A stretch of 64,000 nt of DNA, taken from Dictyoglomus thermophilum H-6-12 (lineage in GTDB: Bacteria; Dictyoglomota; Dictyoglomia; Dictyoglomales; Dictyoglomaceae). The position numbers and the translations under genes were made by a program. The notes beneath the pieces are model-generated. The model was not told the DNA's origin. It was given only the letters and a program-made list of their open reading frames with translations, and did no database searches. Positions 1 through 9,553 of the stretch are shown here, one piece after another (positions within the stretch are counted from its first letter, which is position 1; each line of letters begins with the position of its first letter). The stretch is from positions 1,316,387 to 1,380,386 of the forward strand of contig NC_011297.1 in the NCBI RefSeq assembly GCF_000020965.1, read 5' to 3'.

Positions 1-1191
1 GAATTGGAAATATTAAAATCTAACGTGGTAGAGATAATCCCTGAAGATGGTTTGTACGAAAAACTAAAAAAGGCAAGAGAAGAAGGAAGGCCACTAAGGG
101 TAAAATTAGGAGCAGATCCTTCTGCCCCTGACCTACATCTGGGACACGCAGTAGTATTGAGAAAATTAAAACAATTTCAAGATCTTGGACATCAAGTAGT
201 ATTTATCATAGGAGATTTTACTGCAAGAATAGGTGATCCTTCAGGTAGAAGTGAAACAAGAAAACCCCTAACCCCAGAACAAGTCAAGAAAAATGCCTTA
301 ACTTATCAAGAACAGGTAGGTAAGATTCTTGATGTTTCAAAGGCAGAAATAAGGTATCAAGAAGAATGGTTTGGGAAAATGAAATTAGAGGATGTATTAG
401 TTTTAACCTCAAAATACACTATCGCAAGAATGCTTGAAAGAGACGACTTTGCTCAAAGATTCAAAGAACAAAAACCAATTTTTATTCATGAGATCATGTA
501 CCCATTGCTCCAAGCTTATGATTCTGTAGCTATAAAAGCAGACATAGAATTAGGAGGAACTGATCAAAAATTTAATCTTATAGTAGGAAGAGAAATTCAA
601 AGAGAATACGGCTTAGAACCACAAGTAGCAATGTTGATGCCAATATTGGAAGGCCTTGACGGAAAACAAAAAATGAGCAAAAGTCTTGGAAACTACATAG
701 GTCTTACTGAGCCACCCAACCAGATGTATGGAAAAGTAATGTCTATTCCTGACGAATTAATAATAAGATATTTTGAACTTGCAACAGAATTACCTAAAGA
801 AGAAATTAGAAAAATAGAACAGGAAATGAGAGAAGGAAAACTTAATCCTAGAGATGCGAAAGCAAGATTAGCAAGAGAAATTGTAAAGATATATCATGGA
901 GAAGAAGCAAGCTTAAAAGCCGAGGAAGAGTTTAATAGAATCTTTAGAAATAAAGAATTACCTGAGAATGTACCTGAAGTTGAAATATCGGAACCTAAGA
1001 TATGGATTGTGAAATTATTAACCCAAGTCGGAGCAGCCAAAAGCAACAGTGAAGCAAAAAGATTAATTTCCCAAGGGGCAGTAGAAATAGATGGCACGAG
1101 AATAGAAGACATAAATTTGGATATTTCCATTGACAAACCCTTTATATTAAGGGTTGGAAAGCATTTCTTTAGGAGGATAAAAAGGGCATGA
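1..1191 (+). CDS. tyrS: tyrosyl-tRNA synthetase (5' end outside window)
   Basis: Class I aminoacyl-tRNA synthetase that charges tRNA-Tyr. Counting from the first possible start in the window (TTG at 4), HLGH lies at residues 45-48 and KMSKS at 223-227. These are the two ATP-binding signatures of class I enzymes. The last ~65 residues form an S4-like RNA-binding domain, as in the TyrZ-type enzymes. The frame is open to the left edge, and family members usually carry ~15-20 residues before the VVEIIPEDGL segment. The true start therefore lies upstream and the gene is partial. It overlaps the next gene by 4 bp, so the two are probably co-transcribed. Confidence 0.93.
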   Translation, partial: ELEILKSNVVEIIPEDGLYEKLKKAREEGRPLRVKLGADPSAPDLHLGHAVVLRKLKQFQDLGHQVVFIIGDFTARIGDPSGRSETRKPLTPEQVKKNALTYQEQVGKILDVSKAEIRYQEEWFGKMKLEDVLVLTSKYTIARMLERDDFAQRFKEQKPIFIHEIMYPLLQAYDSVAIKADIELGGTDQKFNLIVGREIQREYGLEPQVAMLMPILEGLDGKQKMSKSLGNYIGLTEPPNQMYGKVMSIPDELIIRYFELATELPKEEIRKIEQEMREGKLNPRDAKARLAREIVKIYHGEEASLKAEEEFNRIFRNKELPENVPEVEISEPKIWIVKLLTQVGAAKSNSEAKRLISQGAVEIDGTRIEDINLDISIDKPFILRVGKHFFRRIKRA

Positions 1192-2048
1192 GAAAAGGAA
1201 AAAAAAGAGCAATTGCTATTACAGTGTTTTTCGGTAGTTTAGTAATAATAGCCTCTGCAAAAATCATAGAGAATAACTATCTATGGAGGAATTTTTCTCA
1301 TTTAAGACCTATAAGAGAAGTTATTCTTACCGATGGGAACAAAAGACCTATAAAAGTTAAAACAAATGCTGGATTTGTTTGGGAGGTACTTGAAGAGCAA
1401 AAAATTAAATTGTCTAAGTACGACATTGTAAGTCCACCTGCAAGAACTCCACTGACTGAAAGAATAAAAGAAATAAAAATCACAAGAGTAAGCGAGAGCA
1501 CTACTAAGAGGATAGAAATTATTGAACCTAAAATAATCTTGAAAGTAACCTATTCTAAATCCTACAGTGAAAGAATAAAAACTCACGGAATACCCGGTAA
1601 AATAGAAAAAGTCTACAAAAAGAGAATCATTAATGGAAAACTTGAAAAAGAAGTTTTAATCTCAAGAAAAGAACTTCAAAAAATGTCCCCGACTGTTATA
1701 GAAGTTACCACCCCTGTTATCAAGTATCTTAAATTAGAATCTGCCACTTTTGAAGTAGTAAAACCCATCAAAGTAACTGCTACTGCCTACGAACCCTGGA
1801 CCGGTGGTGATGGAAATAATATCACTGCCCTTGGATGGAAAGCATCGAAAGGAATTATAGCTGTAGATCCAAGATATATACCTTTAAGGAGTGCATTTTA
1901 TATCCCAAACTATGGTTTTGCTTTAGCAGGAGATACAGGCGGACTCATAAAAGGATGGAGAGTAGACCTATGCTTTCCCACTTTAAGAGAAGTAAAGTAT
2001 TTTGGAAGAAGAAAAATTACTATTTATCTTCTTAGAAGAATAGCTTAA
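1188..2048 (+). CDS. YabE-like 3D-domain protein with DUF348/G5 regions
   Basis: Probable exported cell-wall-active protein of 286 residues. One hydrophobic N-terminal segment (about residues 8-25) follows a Lys/Arg-rich start, which fits a signal anchor. A DUF348-like segment (VKTNAGFVWEVLEEQKI) and a G5-like beta segment come next. The C-terminal 3D domain runs from about residue 195 and contains TATAYEPW, GIIAVDPRYIPLRS and the DTGG-IKG-RVDL aspartates. 3D domains are known from MltA and from YabE/RpfB muralytic proteins. The order 3D protein, rsmA, ispE matches the Bacillus yabE-ksgA-ispE neighbourhood. The stop overlaps the rsmA start by one base. Lytic activity is inferred from the family only. 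Confidence 0.85.
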   Translation: MRKGKKRAIAITVFFGSLVIIASAKIIENNYLWRNFSHLRPIREVILTDGNKRPIKVKTNAGFVWEVLEEQKIKLSKYDIVSPPARTPLTERIKEIKITRVSESTTKRIEIIEPKIILKVTYSKSYSERIKTHGIPGKIEKVYKKRIINGKLEKEVLISRKELQKMSPTVIEVTTPVIKYLKLESATFEVVKPIKVTATAYEPWTGGDGNNITALGWKASKGIIAVDPRYIPLRSAFYIPNYGFALAGDTGGLIKGWRVDLCFPTLREVKYFGRRKITIYLLRRIA

Positions 2049-2887
2049 TGAACTTAACAAGTAGATCAGAGCTCATAGAAATCCTTCAGAAAAACAACAT
2101 ATTTCTCAAAAAAAGCTTAGGTCAGAATTTCTTAGTTGATAAAAATATTTTAAAAAAAATTATCGATGCCTTAGAAATCTCAAAAGAAGATACTATATTA
2201 GAAGTAGGATGCGGCGTTGGAACTTTAACCCTTGAACTTGCAAAAAGATCCAAAAGGGTCATAGGTGTGGAAATCGATAAAAGGTTCAAACCTATCCTTG
2301 AAAATCTCTTAAAGGATTATCCAAATACAGAGATTATTTTTGAAGATATTATGAAAATAGATCTTTCAAAAATAGTAACTCCACCCTACAAATTAGCAGG
2401 GAATTTACCCTACTACATTTCTGGCAGTTTTTTAGGAGAATATTTTCAGAAAGGACCTTATGCGAGCTTAATGGTAATAATGCTTCAAAAGGAGATGGCT
2501 GAAAGACTAACCTCTTCCCCTGGAAACAAAAAATATAGTCCTTTATCTATACTCCTCCATATCACTTATTCTTATGAAGTTATCTCAAAAGTCCCTCCTT
2601 CGTGCTTTTTTCCTGCACCAGAAGTAGAATCAGTGATACTAAGACTAAAGCTAAATCCTAAACTCGATAAAATCCATAATAAAGAACTCTTTTTCAAACT
2701 TTTAAAAGAAAGTTTTAGCCAAAGAAGAAAATTTCTATTAAATAATCTGCAAAGAGCTTTTCCTGAGATAGACTGGAAAACACTATTCACCGAACTCAAT
2801 ATTGATAGTAAAATAAGAGCAGAAGATTTATCGCCTGAGGATTACATAACATTGTCAAATAAGGCCTTTGCTCTATGGAAAGATTAA
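2048..2887 (+). CDS. rsmA: 16S rRNA (adenine1518-N6/adenine1519-N6)-dimethyltransferase
   Basis: KsgA dimethylates two adjacent adenosines in the 3' hairpin of 16S rRNA, using S-adenosylmethionine, late in small-subunit assembly. The 279-residue length is normal. Visible motifs are KKSLGQNFLVD near the N-terminus, the SAM-binding loop VGCGVGTLTLELA, and the catalytic NLPYYISG motif (N-L-P-Y). The C-terminal region carries the usual SQRRKFLLNNL helix. The ATG overlaps the preceding TAA by one base, and the 3' end overlaps ispE by 13 bp, so translation of the three genes is probably coupled. Confidence 0.96.
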   Translation: MNLTSRSELIEILQKNNIFLKKSLGQNFLVDKNILKKIIDALEISKEDTILEVGCGVGTLTLELAKRSKRVIGVEIDKRFKPILENLLKDYPNTEIIFEDIMKIDLSKIVTPPYKLAGNLPYYISGSFLGEYFQKGPYASLMVIMLQKEMAERLTSSPGNKKYSPLSILLHITYSYEVISKVPPSCFFPAPEVESVILRLKLNPKLDKIHNKELFFKLLKESFSQRRKFLLNNLQRAFPEIDWKTLFTELNIDSKIRAEDLSPEDYITLSNKAFALWKD

Positions 2888-3738
2888 ACATATATACTTT
2901 TGGTAAAATAACTCTTTTTCTTGACGTAATAAATAAAAGAGAAGATGGATACCATAATATAAAAATACTTCTCCATAACATAAATTTATGGGACTTCATG
3001 CAAATCTCACCACTACCCTATCCTAAATTCATTATAAATTCTAATCTCAATATCCCATTAGAGGAAAATCTTGTATACAAGGCCTATAAAAAATTTATTG
3101 AAACCACGGGAAGAAAGATAGGAGTAAGAATATTTTTATACAAAAAAATACCAATACAAGCAGGCCTTGGCGGTGGTAGCTCTAATGCAGCAGGAATAAT
3201 TTGGGGCTTAAATATTCTCACCAAATCAAATCTTTCTTTAAAAGAAATGGCAAATATAGGAGAAACTTTAGGCTCTGACGTTCCTTTCTTCTTTTATGGA
3301 GGATCATGTGTAGCAGAAGGAAAGGGGGAACTAATCACAAAGATATCACACCAAAACTTTAAATTTCTTCTAATACTTCCTCCCTATGGCATAAGCACAA
3401 GGGACATTTACTCAAAAATAAAAAAAGAAGATTTAGGAACTCATATAAATTTTGAAGAAATTATATCAAACTTTGAAAAAGGCTTCCTTTCAAAACCTTA
3501 TAACTTCTTTGAAAAAATAGTCTTTGAGGAATATCAGGAATTAAGAGAGATAAAAGAATTAATATCAGAAATAACCCCCTATGTGGCTCTGACAGGCACA
3601 GGCTCTACCATGTTTGTGTTAATTAGAGATGACTCTGAGATTAAAAAAATCATTAAAAAAATCGAGGAATACTTAGCCAAAGGTTATAAAATAAGGTCTG
3701 TAAAGTCAAGTCCTTTAGGAATAAAAATTTTAAGATAA
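2875..3738 (+). CDS. ispE: 4-diphosphocytidyl-2-C-methyl-D-erythritol kinase
   Basis: GHMP-family kinase that phosphorylates CDP-methylerythritol in the non-mevalonate (MEP) isoprenoid pathway. The ATP-binding GHMP loop is seen as AGLGGGSSNAAG, and the N-terminal substrate-side motif as FGKITLFLDV. A C-terminal GTGSTMFV glycine-rich motif is also present. The 287-residue length is typical. It begins inside the last 13 bases of rsmA, the same adjacency as in Firmicutes. No other MEP pathway gene lies in this window. Confidence 0.94.
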   Translation: MERLNIYTFGKITLFLDVINKREDGYHNIKILLHNINLWDFMQISPLPYPKFIINSNLNIPLEENLVYKAYKKFIETTGRKIGVRIFLYKKIPIQAGLGGGSSNAAGIIWGLNILTKSNLSLKEMANIGETLGSDVPFFFYGGSCVAEGKGELITKISHQNFKFLLILPPYGISTRDIYSKIKKEDLGTHINFEEIISNFEKGFLSKPYNFFEKIVFEEYQELREIKELISEITPYVALTGTGSTMFVLIRDDSEIKKIIKKIEEYLAKGYKIRSVKSSPLGIKILR

Positions 3739-3755
3739 AGAAGGAGTGTTCAAAA

Positions 3756-4976
3756 ATGATAAGCTTAAAGGATATAGAGTCCTCAAAGGAGAGGATCTCT
3801 CCCTTCATTCACAAAACTCCTATCTCTCTTTCCCAAACCTTTAGTGATATGACAGGAAAAGAAATATTTTTAAAATTTGAAAATCTACAAAAAACAGGGG
3901 CTTTTAAAATCAGAGGGGCTATAAATTACATCTCTCAGCTAAAAAAAGTAAAAGGAGTAATAACCGCTTCAGCTGGAAACCATGCTCAAGGAGTGGCATA
4001 TGCAAGCAAACTCTTTGGTATACCTTCTACAATAGTTATGCCTGAAAATACACCTTTGATAAAAATAATTTCTACAAAGAACTATGGAGCAAAAGTAATT
4101 CTACACGGAAAAGTATATGACGATGCCTTTAATTATGCCAAAGAATTGGCAAACGAAGAAAGATTAGAATTTGTACCTGCTTTTGACGATGAAAGAATAA
4201 TTTCTGGACAAGGAACAATAGCTCTTGAAATTCTTGAGGATTTAAAAGATATAGAAGCCTTAATTGTACCCATTGGTGGAGGAGGACTTGCTTCGGGAAT
4301 CTTAATTGCCTTAAAAGAAATAAATCCTAAAATAAAAGTTTACGGAGTACAATCTAATGCTTTCCCCTCAATGTATGAAAAAATTAAAAAAGTAGAAATA
4401 CCTAAAAAACCAGAACAAACAATAGCAGAAGGAATAGCTGTTAAAAAACCTGGAGAAATAACATCACATATAATCGAGAAGTATATAGATGATATTTTTA
4501 TAGTGGAAGAAGAGAAAATAGCAGAAGCCATTCTATTACTCTTAGAAAGAGCAAAAACCCTGGTAGAAGGAGCTGGAGCCTCAACCCTTGCTGCAGTCTT
4601 AAAATACTGTGACCAAATACCTGAAAAAAAGATTGTCCTTATTTTGAGCGGTGGAAATATTGATGTAAGCCTGTTAACAAAAATTATTGAGTTTGGTCTC
4701 ATAGAGGCGGGAAGAATCGTACATATGAAGGTAAAACTTCCTGATCTTCCTGGACATTTATCTCAGGTAATTGACGTTATATCTAAAGAAAAGGCAAATA
4801 TTATCACCATACATCAAGATCCGTCTCTACCTTTCTTTCCTAAAATAGAGAGTACCGTTGAATTTACTCTTGAGACGAAAAATCCCGACCAAATTAGGAG
4901 AATTTTTGATAAAATAAAAGAAAAAGGCTATGAAATTGAAATTTTAGAAAAAGGAGGAATTACAAAAAATGAATAA
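3756..4976 (+). CDS. ilvA: threonine ammonia-lyase (ACT-domain form)
   Basis: PLP enzyme that deaminates L-threonine to 2-oxobutyrate, the entry to isoleucine synthesis, or serves in threonine catabolism. The PLP lysine is K51 in KTGAFKIRGA. The SAGNHAQGVA asparagine loop and the GGGGLASG phosphate-binding loop are both present. Residues ~325-405 form one ACT domain (VKLPDLPGHLSQVIDVI), which in this family senses amino acids. At 406 residues it matches the single-ACT class. A spaced SD (aaggagtg) precedes the ATG. The 3' end overlaps the peptidase gene by 8 bp. The biosynthetic or catabolic role cannot be decided from sequence, so the symbol is tentative. Confidence 0.88.
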   Translation: MISLKDIESSKERISPFIHKTPISLSQTFSDMTGKEIFLKFENLQKTGAFKIRGAINYISQLKKVKGVITASAGNHAQGVAYASKLFGIPSTIVMPENTPLIKIISTKNYGAKVILHGKVYDDAFNYAKELANEERLEFVPAFDDERIISGQGTIALEILEDLKDIEALIVPIGGGGLASGILIALKEINPKIKVYGVQSNAFPSMYEKIKKVEIPKKPEQTIAEGIAVKKPGEITSHIIEKYIDDIFIVEEEKIAEAILLLLERAKTLVEGAGASTLAAVLKYCDQIPEKKIVLILSGGNIDVSLLTKIIEFGLIEAGRIVHMKVKLPDLPGHLSQVIDVISKEKANIITIHQDPSLPFFPKIESTVEFTLETKNPDQIRRIFDKIKEKGYEIEILEKGGITKNE

Positions 4977-6033
4977 CGATCTATTAAACATGCTCAAAGA
5001 GATTACTGAAGCTCCTGGAGTTTCAGGGTATGAAAAGGGTATAAGGGAAGTACTAAAGAGATATCTTTCTCAAATTGCAACATTAGAAGAAGATAGGCTT
5101 GGAAGTTTAATCTTTAAAAAGGAAGGTTCTAACCAAAGACCAAAGATAATGTTAGCAGCCCATATGGATGAAATTGGTTTTATGGTAAAAAGCATAACTT
5201 CGAATGGTTATATAAAATTTATCCCTCTCGGAGGATGGTGGGATCAGGTTCTTTTATCCCAGAGAGTGGTTATACATACTCAAAATGGACCTATCATAGG
5301 AGTTATAGGATCAAAGCCACCTCATATACTATCAGAAGAAGAGAGAAAAAAAGTGGTAGAAAAGAAAGAGATGTATATTGATATTGGAGCAAGTAGTGAA
5401 GAAGAAGCTTTAAAATGGGGTGTAAGACCTGGAGATCCCATAACACCCTACAGTGAATTTCAGGTAATGCATAATCCCGATCTCCTCTTAGCAAAAGCAT
5501 GGGATGACAGAGTAGGATGTGCTCTACTTGTAGAAATAATAAAAGAATTGATCAATGAAAATCATCCTAACACAATATATGGGGTTGCAACAGTCCAAGA
5601 AGAAGTAGGCTTAAGAGGTGCCACTACCTCCTCTTTTGTGGTTAACCCTGACATGGCTATCATATTAGAATCAGATATCGCTACCGATATGCCAGGAATA
5701 AACGAAGAAAAGAAGATTTATTTAGGAAAAGGGCCTTCCTTAATAATTTACGATGCTACCATGATCCCAAACTCTAACTTAAGAAGAATGTTTATAGACA
5801 TTGCTGAAAAACTAAATATACCAATACAATATTCTGCCCTTGAAAGAGGAGGAACTGATGGGGGCAGAATTCATATTCATGCAAAAGGTGTACCCTCTGT
5901 TGTAATTGGAGTTCCAGCAAGGTACATTCATTCCCATACTAGCATTATAAATATACAAGACTTCTTAAATGCAAAAAAATTAATTATAGAGGTAATCAAA
6001 AATCTTAATGAAGAGATAGTAGAGAAGCTATGA
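4969..6033 (+). CDS. M42 family aminopeptidase
   Basis: Cytoplasmic di-metal aminopeptidase of the M42 (glutamyl aminopeptidase/TET) family, 354 residues. Metal and catalytic residues fit the family: H65 in AAHMDE, D180 in AWDDRVG, E211/E212 in QEEVGLRG, the ESD segment at about 234-236, and a C-terminal IHSHTS histidine. An ERGGTDGGRIH motif is also present. M42 enzymes commonly form dodecameric tetrahedral particles that trim peptides left by proteases. The gene overlaps both neighbours by a few bases, so it belongs to the tyrS-to-tRNA-nucleotidyltransferase transcription unit. Substrate preference cannot be read from sequence. Confidence 0.9.
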   Translation: MNNDLLNMLKEITEAPGVSGYEKGIREVLKRYLSQIATLEEDRLGSLIFKKEGSNQRPKIMLAAHMDEIGFMVKSITSNGYIKFIPLGGWWDQVLLSQRVVIHTQNGPIIGVIGSKPPHILSEEERKKVVEKKEMYIDIGASSEEEALKWGVRPGDPITPYSEFQVMHNPDLLLAKAWDDRVGCALLVEIIKELINENHPNTIYGVATVQEEVGLRGATTSSFVVNPDMAIILESDIATDMPGINEEKKIYLGKGPSLIIYDATMIPNSNLRRMFIDIAEKLNIPIQYSALERGGTDGGRIHIHAKGVPSVVIGVPARYIHSHTSIINIQDFLNAKKLIIEVIKNLNEEIVEKL

Positions 6034-7013
6034 AGAAAGTAAGAGCTATATCATTAATCTCTGGAGGACTTGACAGTATTCTTGCTACATGGCTTATTCT
6101 CCAACAAGGTATAGAAGTAATTGGAGTGACCTTTTATACTCCCTTTTTTAACTTAGAATTACCTAAGAAGGCATGTGAATTTTTAAATATCCCTTTGCAT
6201 GTGGTAGATATAACAGAAGAATACATGGCTATTTTAAAAAACCCTAGATTTGGTTATGGCAAAAACATGAATCCTTGTATTGACTGTCATACCTTTATGG
6301 TTAAAAAAGCAAAAGAGTTACTTCCAAAGTTTGATGCAGATTTCATTATTACTGGAGAGGTCTTAGGAGAAAGACCTATGTCCCAAAACAAACAATCTTT
6401 AAGACTTGTAGAAAAATACTCTGGAACTGAAGATATACTCTTAAGGCCTCTTTCTGCCAAATTGCTTCCTCCCACAAAGCCAGAAAGAGAAGGTTGGGTA
6501 GATAGAGAAAAACTTTTAGATATAAAAGGAAGATCAAGGAAAGTACAATTGGAACTTGCTAAAAAAATAGGACTAAAAGAAATTCCTACTCCTGCTGGAG
6601 GATGTCTCCTAACAGAACCTAATTTTTCTCGTCGCTTAAAAGATCTATTAGAACACTCTAAAAATTTCGATAAGCGAGACTTGAAACTTTTGAAGATAGG
6701 TCGACACCTTAGAATAAATGACAATACAAAAGTAATAGTAGGAAGAAATAAAGAAGAAAACGAAAAAATACTATCTTTGGCAAGAGAAAATGATACTATT
6801 CTAAAAGCGACAGAACCCTCTCCTATAACTATTGTTCCCAACAAAATTATTGAAGATGAAAAAGAGCTTCAAGAAGTTGCAAGAATAACTGCTTATTATA
6901 GTGATCACAAGATGGAGCCAAAAGTTAAAGTAAAAGCCAAATTAGGAAAAGGGGAAAAAGAGATAGAGGTAGTTCCTTATAATAAAGAAAACTTTCCCTA
7001 CAAGCCAATATAA
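6030..7013 (+). CDS. ThiI/MnmA-like PP-loop ATPase, probable tRNA thiolation
   Basis: A 327-residue PP-loop pyrophosphatase-type protein. SGGLDS at about residues 11-16 is the ATP-binding loop. A CxxC pair lies in MNPCIDCH and a further cysteine in AGGCLL. This arrangement recalls MnmA and ThiI, which adenylate uridine and transfer sulfur. The THUMP domain of classical ThiI and the MnmA beta-barrel are not apparent. The protein resembles stand-alone proteins often annotated as tRNA 4-thiouridine synthase or thiouridylase. It starts with a 4-bp overlap with the peptidase gene and is followed 2 bp later by the tRNA nucleotidyltransferase fusion, a context consistent with tRNA modification. The exact substrate is unknown. 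Confidence 0.7.
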   Translation: MKKVRAISLISGGLDSILATWLILQQGIEVIGVTFYTPFFNLELPKKACEFLNIPLHVVDITEEYMAILKNPRFGYGKNMNPCIDCHTFMVKKAKELLPKFDADFIITGEVLGERPMSQNKQSLRLVEKYSGTEDILLRPLSAKLLPPTKPEREGWVDREKLLDIKGRSRKVQLELAKKIGLKEIPTPAGGCLLTEPNFSRRLKDLLEHSKNFDKRDLKLLKIGRHLRINDNTKVIVGRNKEENEKILSLARENDTILKATEPSPITIVPNKIIEDEKELQEVARITAYYSDHKMEPKVKVKAKLGKGEKEIEVVPYNKENFPYKPI

Positions 7014-7015
7014 TT

Positions 7016-9553
7016 ATGGAAAAGGTACCTATAATCCTGACTCATAACTATCTTGATTTTGATGCTCTTTCTTCTCTCTATGCTGCTAAAAAGCTTTATC
7101 CTAAAGCAATAGCCTATGCAGGTAAAAGCATGGAGAGAAAAGTCTACGAATTCTATTTGCTCTACAAAGATATCTTAAGATTTGTCGAGAATCCTGATAT
7201 AAATGTAGAGATAGAAAAGATAATTCTCGTTGATAATCATTGGTTAAACCGTGTAGAAAAGAAATTTCAAGATATTATAAAGGAAAAGAAAGTTCCTATA
7301 GAGATATATGACCATCATGAAACAGGAGACATAAAAGGAGATATAGAATTTATTGAAAAAACTGGATCAACCACTACTATCTTAGTGGAAAAACTTATTG
7401 AGAAAAAAATTCCTATAGACCCTATCGAGGCAACTATATTCCTCTTAGGTATGTACCAAGATACTGGAAACTTCTTATTCTTAAATACCACTCCCAAGGA
7501 TTTAAAAATAGCAAGTTATCTATTAGAAAGAGGTGCAGATCTCAATATTATAAATCGTTATATCTATGAAAAATTAACCGATGAACAAAAAGAATTACTC
7601 AATGAACTTCTACAGGCATCTAAGGAAATATCCATAAGTGGTTACAGGATAGTTATTGCTAGTTTAGAGAAAGATAAATATGTAGAGGGCCTATCAATCT
7701 TAGCCCATAAAGTTTTAGATGAAAAAGAAGCAGATATCTTATTTATCCTACTTCAAGTAAAGGACAAAATCTTTGTCATGGGTAGATCTAAAACCCCAAA
7801 TGTTGACTTAAGAGAAGTACTAAGAGACTTTAACCCTGGAGGCCACAAAACCGCTACTACAATTGTTCTCAACTCTCAAGAGATAGGACTGAACTCCGCA
7901 GAGGATTTAGTTATAGAAAGACTTAAAAAATATCTACCACGAGACTTCTTAGCAAAAGATATAATGTCTTATCCTGTAGTTACTATTCCACCAGATATCT
8001 CCATTAAAGAAGCTTTCAAAATTATGATGAAATATGGATATGGAGGTTTGTGTGTTGAGGAGAACAAAAAACTTGTTGGAATTATAAGTAGAAGAGATAT
8101 TGAAAGAGCTATAAATCTTAAGCTTACCAAGAGAAAAGTAAAATCTTTTATGTCTAAACCTGTAATAACGGTAACTCCCGAAACACCAATATGGGAAATA
8201 GAAAAAATACTCGTGGAAAAAAATATTGGAAGAGTTCCAGTATTAGATGGAGATAAAATTGTAGGCATAATAACAAGACAGGATATTTTGAGATTTAGAT
8301 TTTTAAGATCTAATATTTACTCACCACTAGGCAGTATCTTCCAAATAAGTGAGGATAAAATTAGATCATCTCCCTGGAGAGATATATTAGAAGAACTTAG
8401 AAAAATAACTTCTCAATACAATATATCTATTTATGCTATAGGGGGATTTGTAAGAGACCTTTTATTAGGACAGTCCAACTTTGACTTAGATATTGTGGTA
8501 GAGGGAGATATTCAACTTATTATATCTAAGATTATGGACAAATGGGAAGGTAAAGTAATAACTCATCCCCAATTTGGAACCTCAGAGATAATCCTTAGTG
8601 ATGGAAAAAGAATAGACATTGCTACAGCAAGAATAGAACACTACGAAGAACCTGGAAGTCTTCCTAAAGTAGAAAGAAGCTCTTTATGGCTGGATCTTAA
8701 AAGAAGAGATTTTACCATAAATGCCTTAGCCATGAGCCTCAATGAAGAGAACTTTGGAGAAATCATTGATCTTTATGGAGGATTAGAAGATCTTACCAGA
8801 AAAGAATTAAGAATATTACATAATTTAAGCTTTGTAGAAGATCCTACCAGAATATTAAGAGGTATAAGGCTTGAAGCAAGACTTGGATTTACCTTCGAAG
8901 AGAAGACCTTCAAACTTCTTAAAGAAGCTATAGAAAACGGCTTTTTAAATAAGATCGCTAAAGAAAGATTGAAAGATGAAATAATTTTAATACTTCAAGA
9001 ATCTCAACCTGAAAAAGTATTAAAACGCCTCGAAGAATTAAATGCTCTTTCTTACATATTTCCCATAAGAAAACTTCCTAAAAACTTTGAGAAGAAAAAC
9101 CAAATATTAAAAAACGAATATCCTCAAAAATATGAACTTCAAATACTAAATATAATATCCGAAGCCACTTTAGATGAAGGAAAAAAATGGCTACAAGATT
9201 TAAAGTTTCCCCAAAAAATAGCCTATCAATTTATTCTTCTCAAACACTATCAAAACATTAGTACCTTATCTGAAAAAGACATTATAAATCTATCAGACCT
9301 TCCTGACGACTTCTTACTTCTCCTTTCGTTAAATTCCAAAAAAACTGGTAAAGATATTCTACGAATAAGATTACTTAAAGAAAAAGGAGTACCTTACCTT
9401 AAAGGAAAGGATCTCTTAAATATGGGGTTTAAAGGAAAGATAATTGGAGAACTTTTAAAACAGTTATTTTTAAAACATTATTACGGAGAAGTAAAAACAA
9501 GAGAGGAAGAGGAAAAATTTATAAAAGAAATTATAAACTCAAATCTAAAATAG
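7016..9553 (+). CDS. DHH-CBS-poly(A) polymerase fusion, probable A-adding tRNA nucleotidyltransferase
   Basis: A three-part protein of 845 residues. The N-terminus is a DHH phosphoesterase module with LDFDA, YDHHETGD and the DHHA1-type NPGGHKTAT motif. Two CBS repeats follow at about residues 315-430 (DIMSYPVVTI and FMSKPVITV). The C-terminal half is a class II tRNA nucleotidyltransferase with GGFVRDLLLG, catalytic D490/D492, RRDFTIN and EDPTRILR. Between the catalytic Asp and RRDFT it keeps a full-length flexible loop (EEPGSLPKV). In this family that loop is found in CCA-adding and A-adding enzymes but is shortened in CC-adding ones. A second, loop-deleted enzyme is at 32211-33620, so this one most likely adds the terminal A. 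A comparable fusion is recalled from Aquifex. Its 3' end converges with alr and overlaps it by 23 bp. Confidence 0.85.
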   Translation: MEKVPIILTHNYLDFDALSSLYAAKKLYPKAIAYAGKSMERKVYEFYLLYKDILRFVENPDINVEIEKIILVDNHWLNRVEKKFQDIIKEKKVPIEIYDHHETGDIKGDIEFIEKTGSTTTILVEKLIEKKIPIDPIEATIFLLGMYQDTGNFLFLNTTPKDLKIASYLLERGADLNIINRYIYEKLTDEQKELLNELLQASKEISISGYRIVIASLEKDKYVEGLSILAHKVLDEKEADILFILLQVKDKIFVMGRSKTPNVDLREVLRDFNPGGHKTATTIVLNSQEIGLNSAEDLVIERLKKYLPRDFLAKDIMSYPVVTIPPDISIKEAFKIMMKYGYGGLCVEENKKLVGIISRRDIERAINLKLTKRKVKSFMSKPVITVTPETPIWEIEKILVEKNIGRVPVLDGDKIVGIITRQDILRFRFLRSNIYSPLGSIFQISEDKIRSSPWRDILEELRKITSQYNISIYAIGGFVRDLLLGQSNFDLDIVVEGDIQLIISKIMDKWEGKVITHPQFGTSEIILSDGKRIDIATARIEHYEEPGSLPKVERSSLWLDLKRRDFTINALAMSLNEENFGEIIDLYGGLEDLTRKELRILHNLSFVEDPTRILRGIRLEARLGFTFEEKTFKLLKEAIENGFLNKIAKERLKDEIILILQESQPEKVLKRLEELNALSYIFPIRKLPKNFEKKNQILKNEYPQKYELQILNIISEATLDEGKKWLQDLKFPQKIAYQFILLKHYQNISTLSEKDIINLSDLPDDFLLLLSLNSKKTGKDILRIRLLKEKGVPYLKGKDLLNMGFKGKIIGELLKQLFLKHYYGEVKTREEEEKFIKEIINSNLK

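Noticed and set aside
4340-4702. 120-codon minus-strand open frame
   Set aside because: Antisense to the threonine ammonia-lyase gene, no SD and no recognisable features.
6287-6844. 185-codon open frame on the minus strand
   Set aside because: It lies wholly inside the PP-loop gene, has a Ser/Phe-rich composition typical of antisense frames in AT-rich coding DNA, and no SD.
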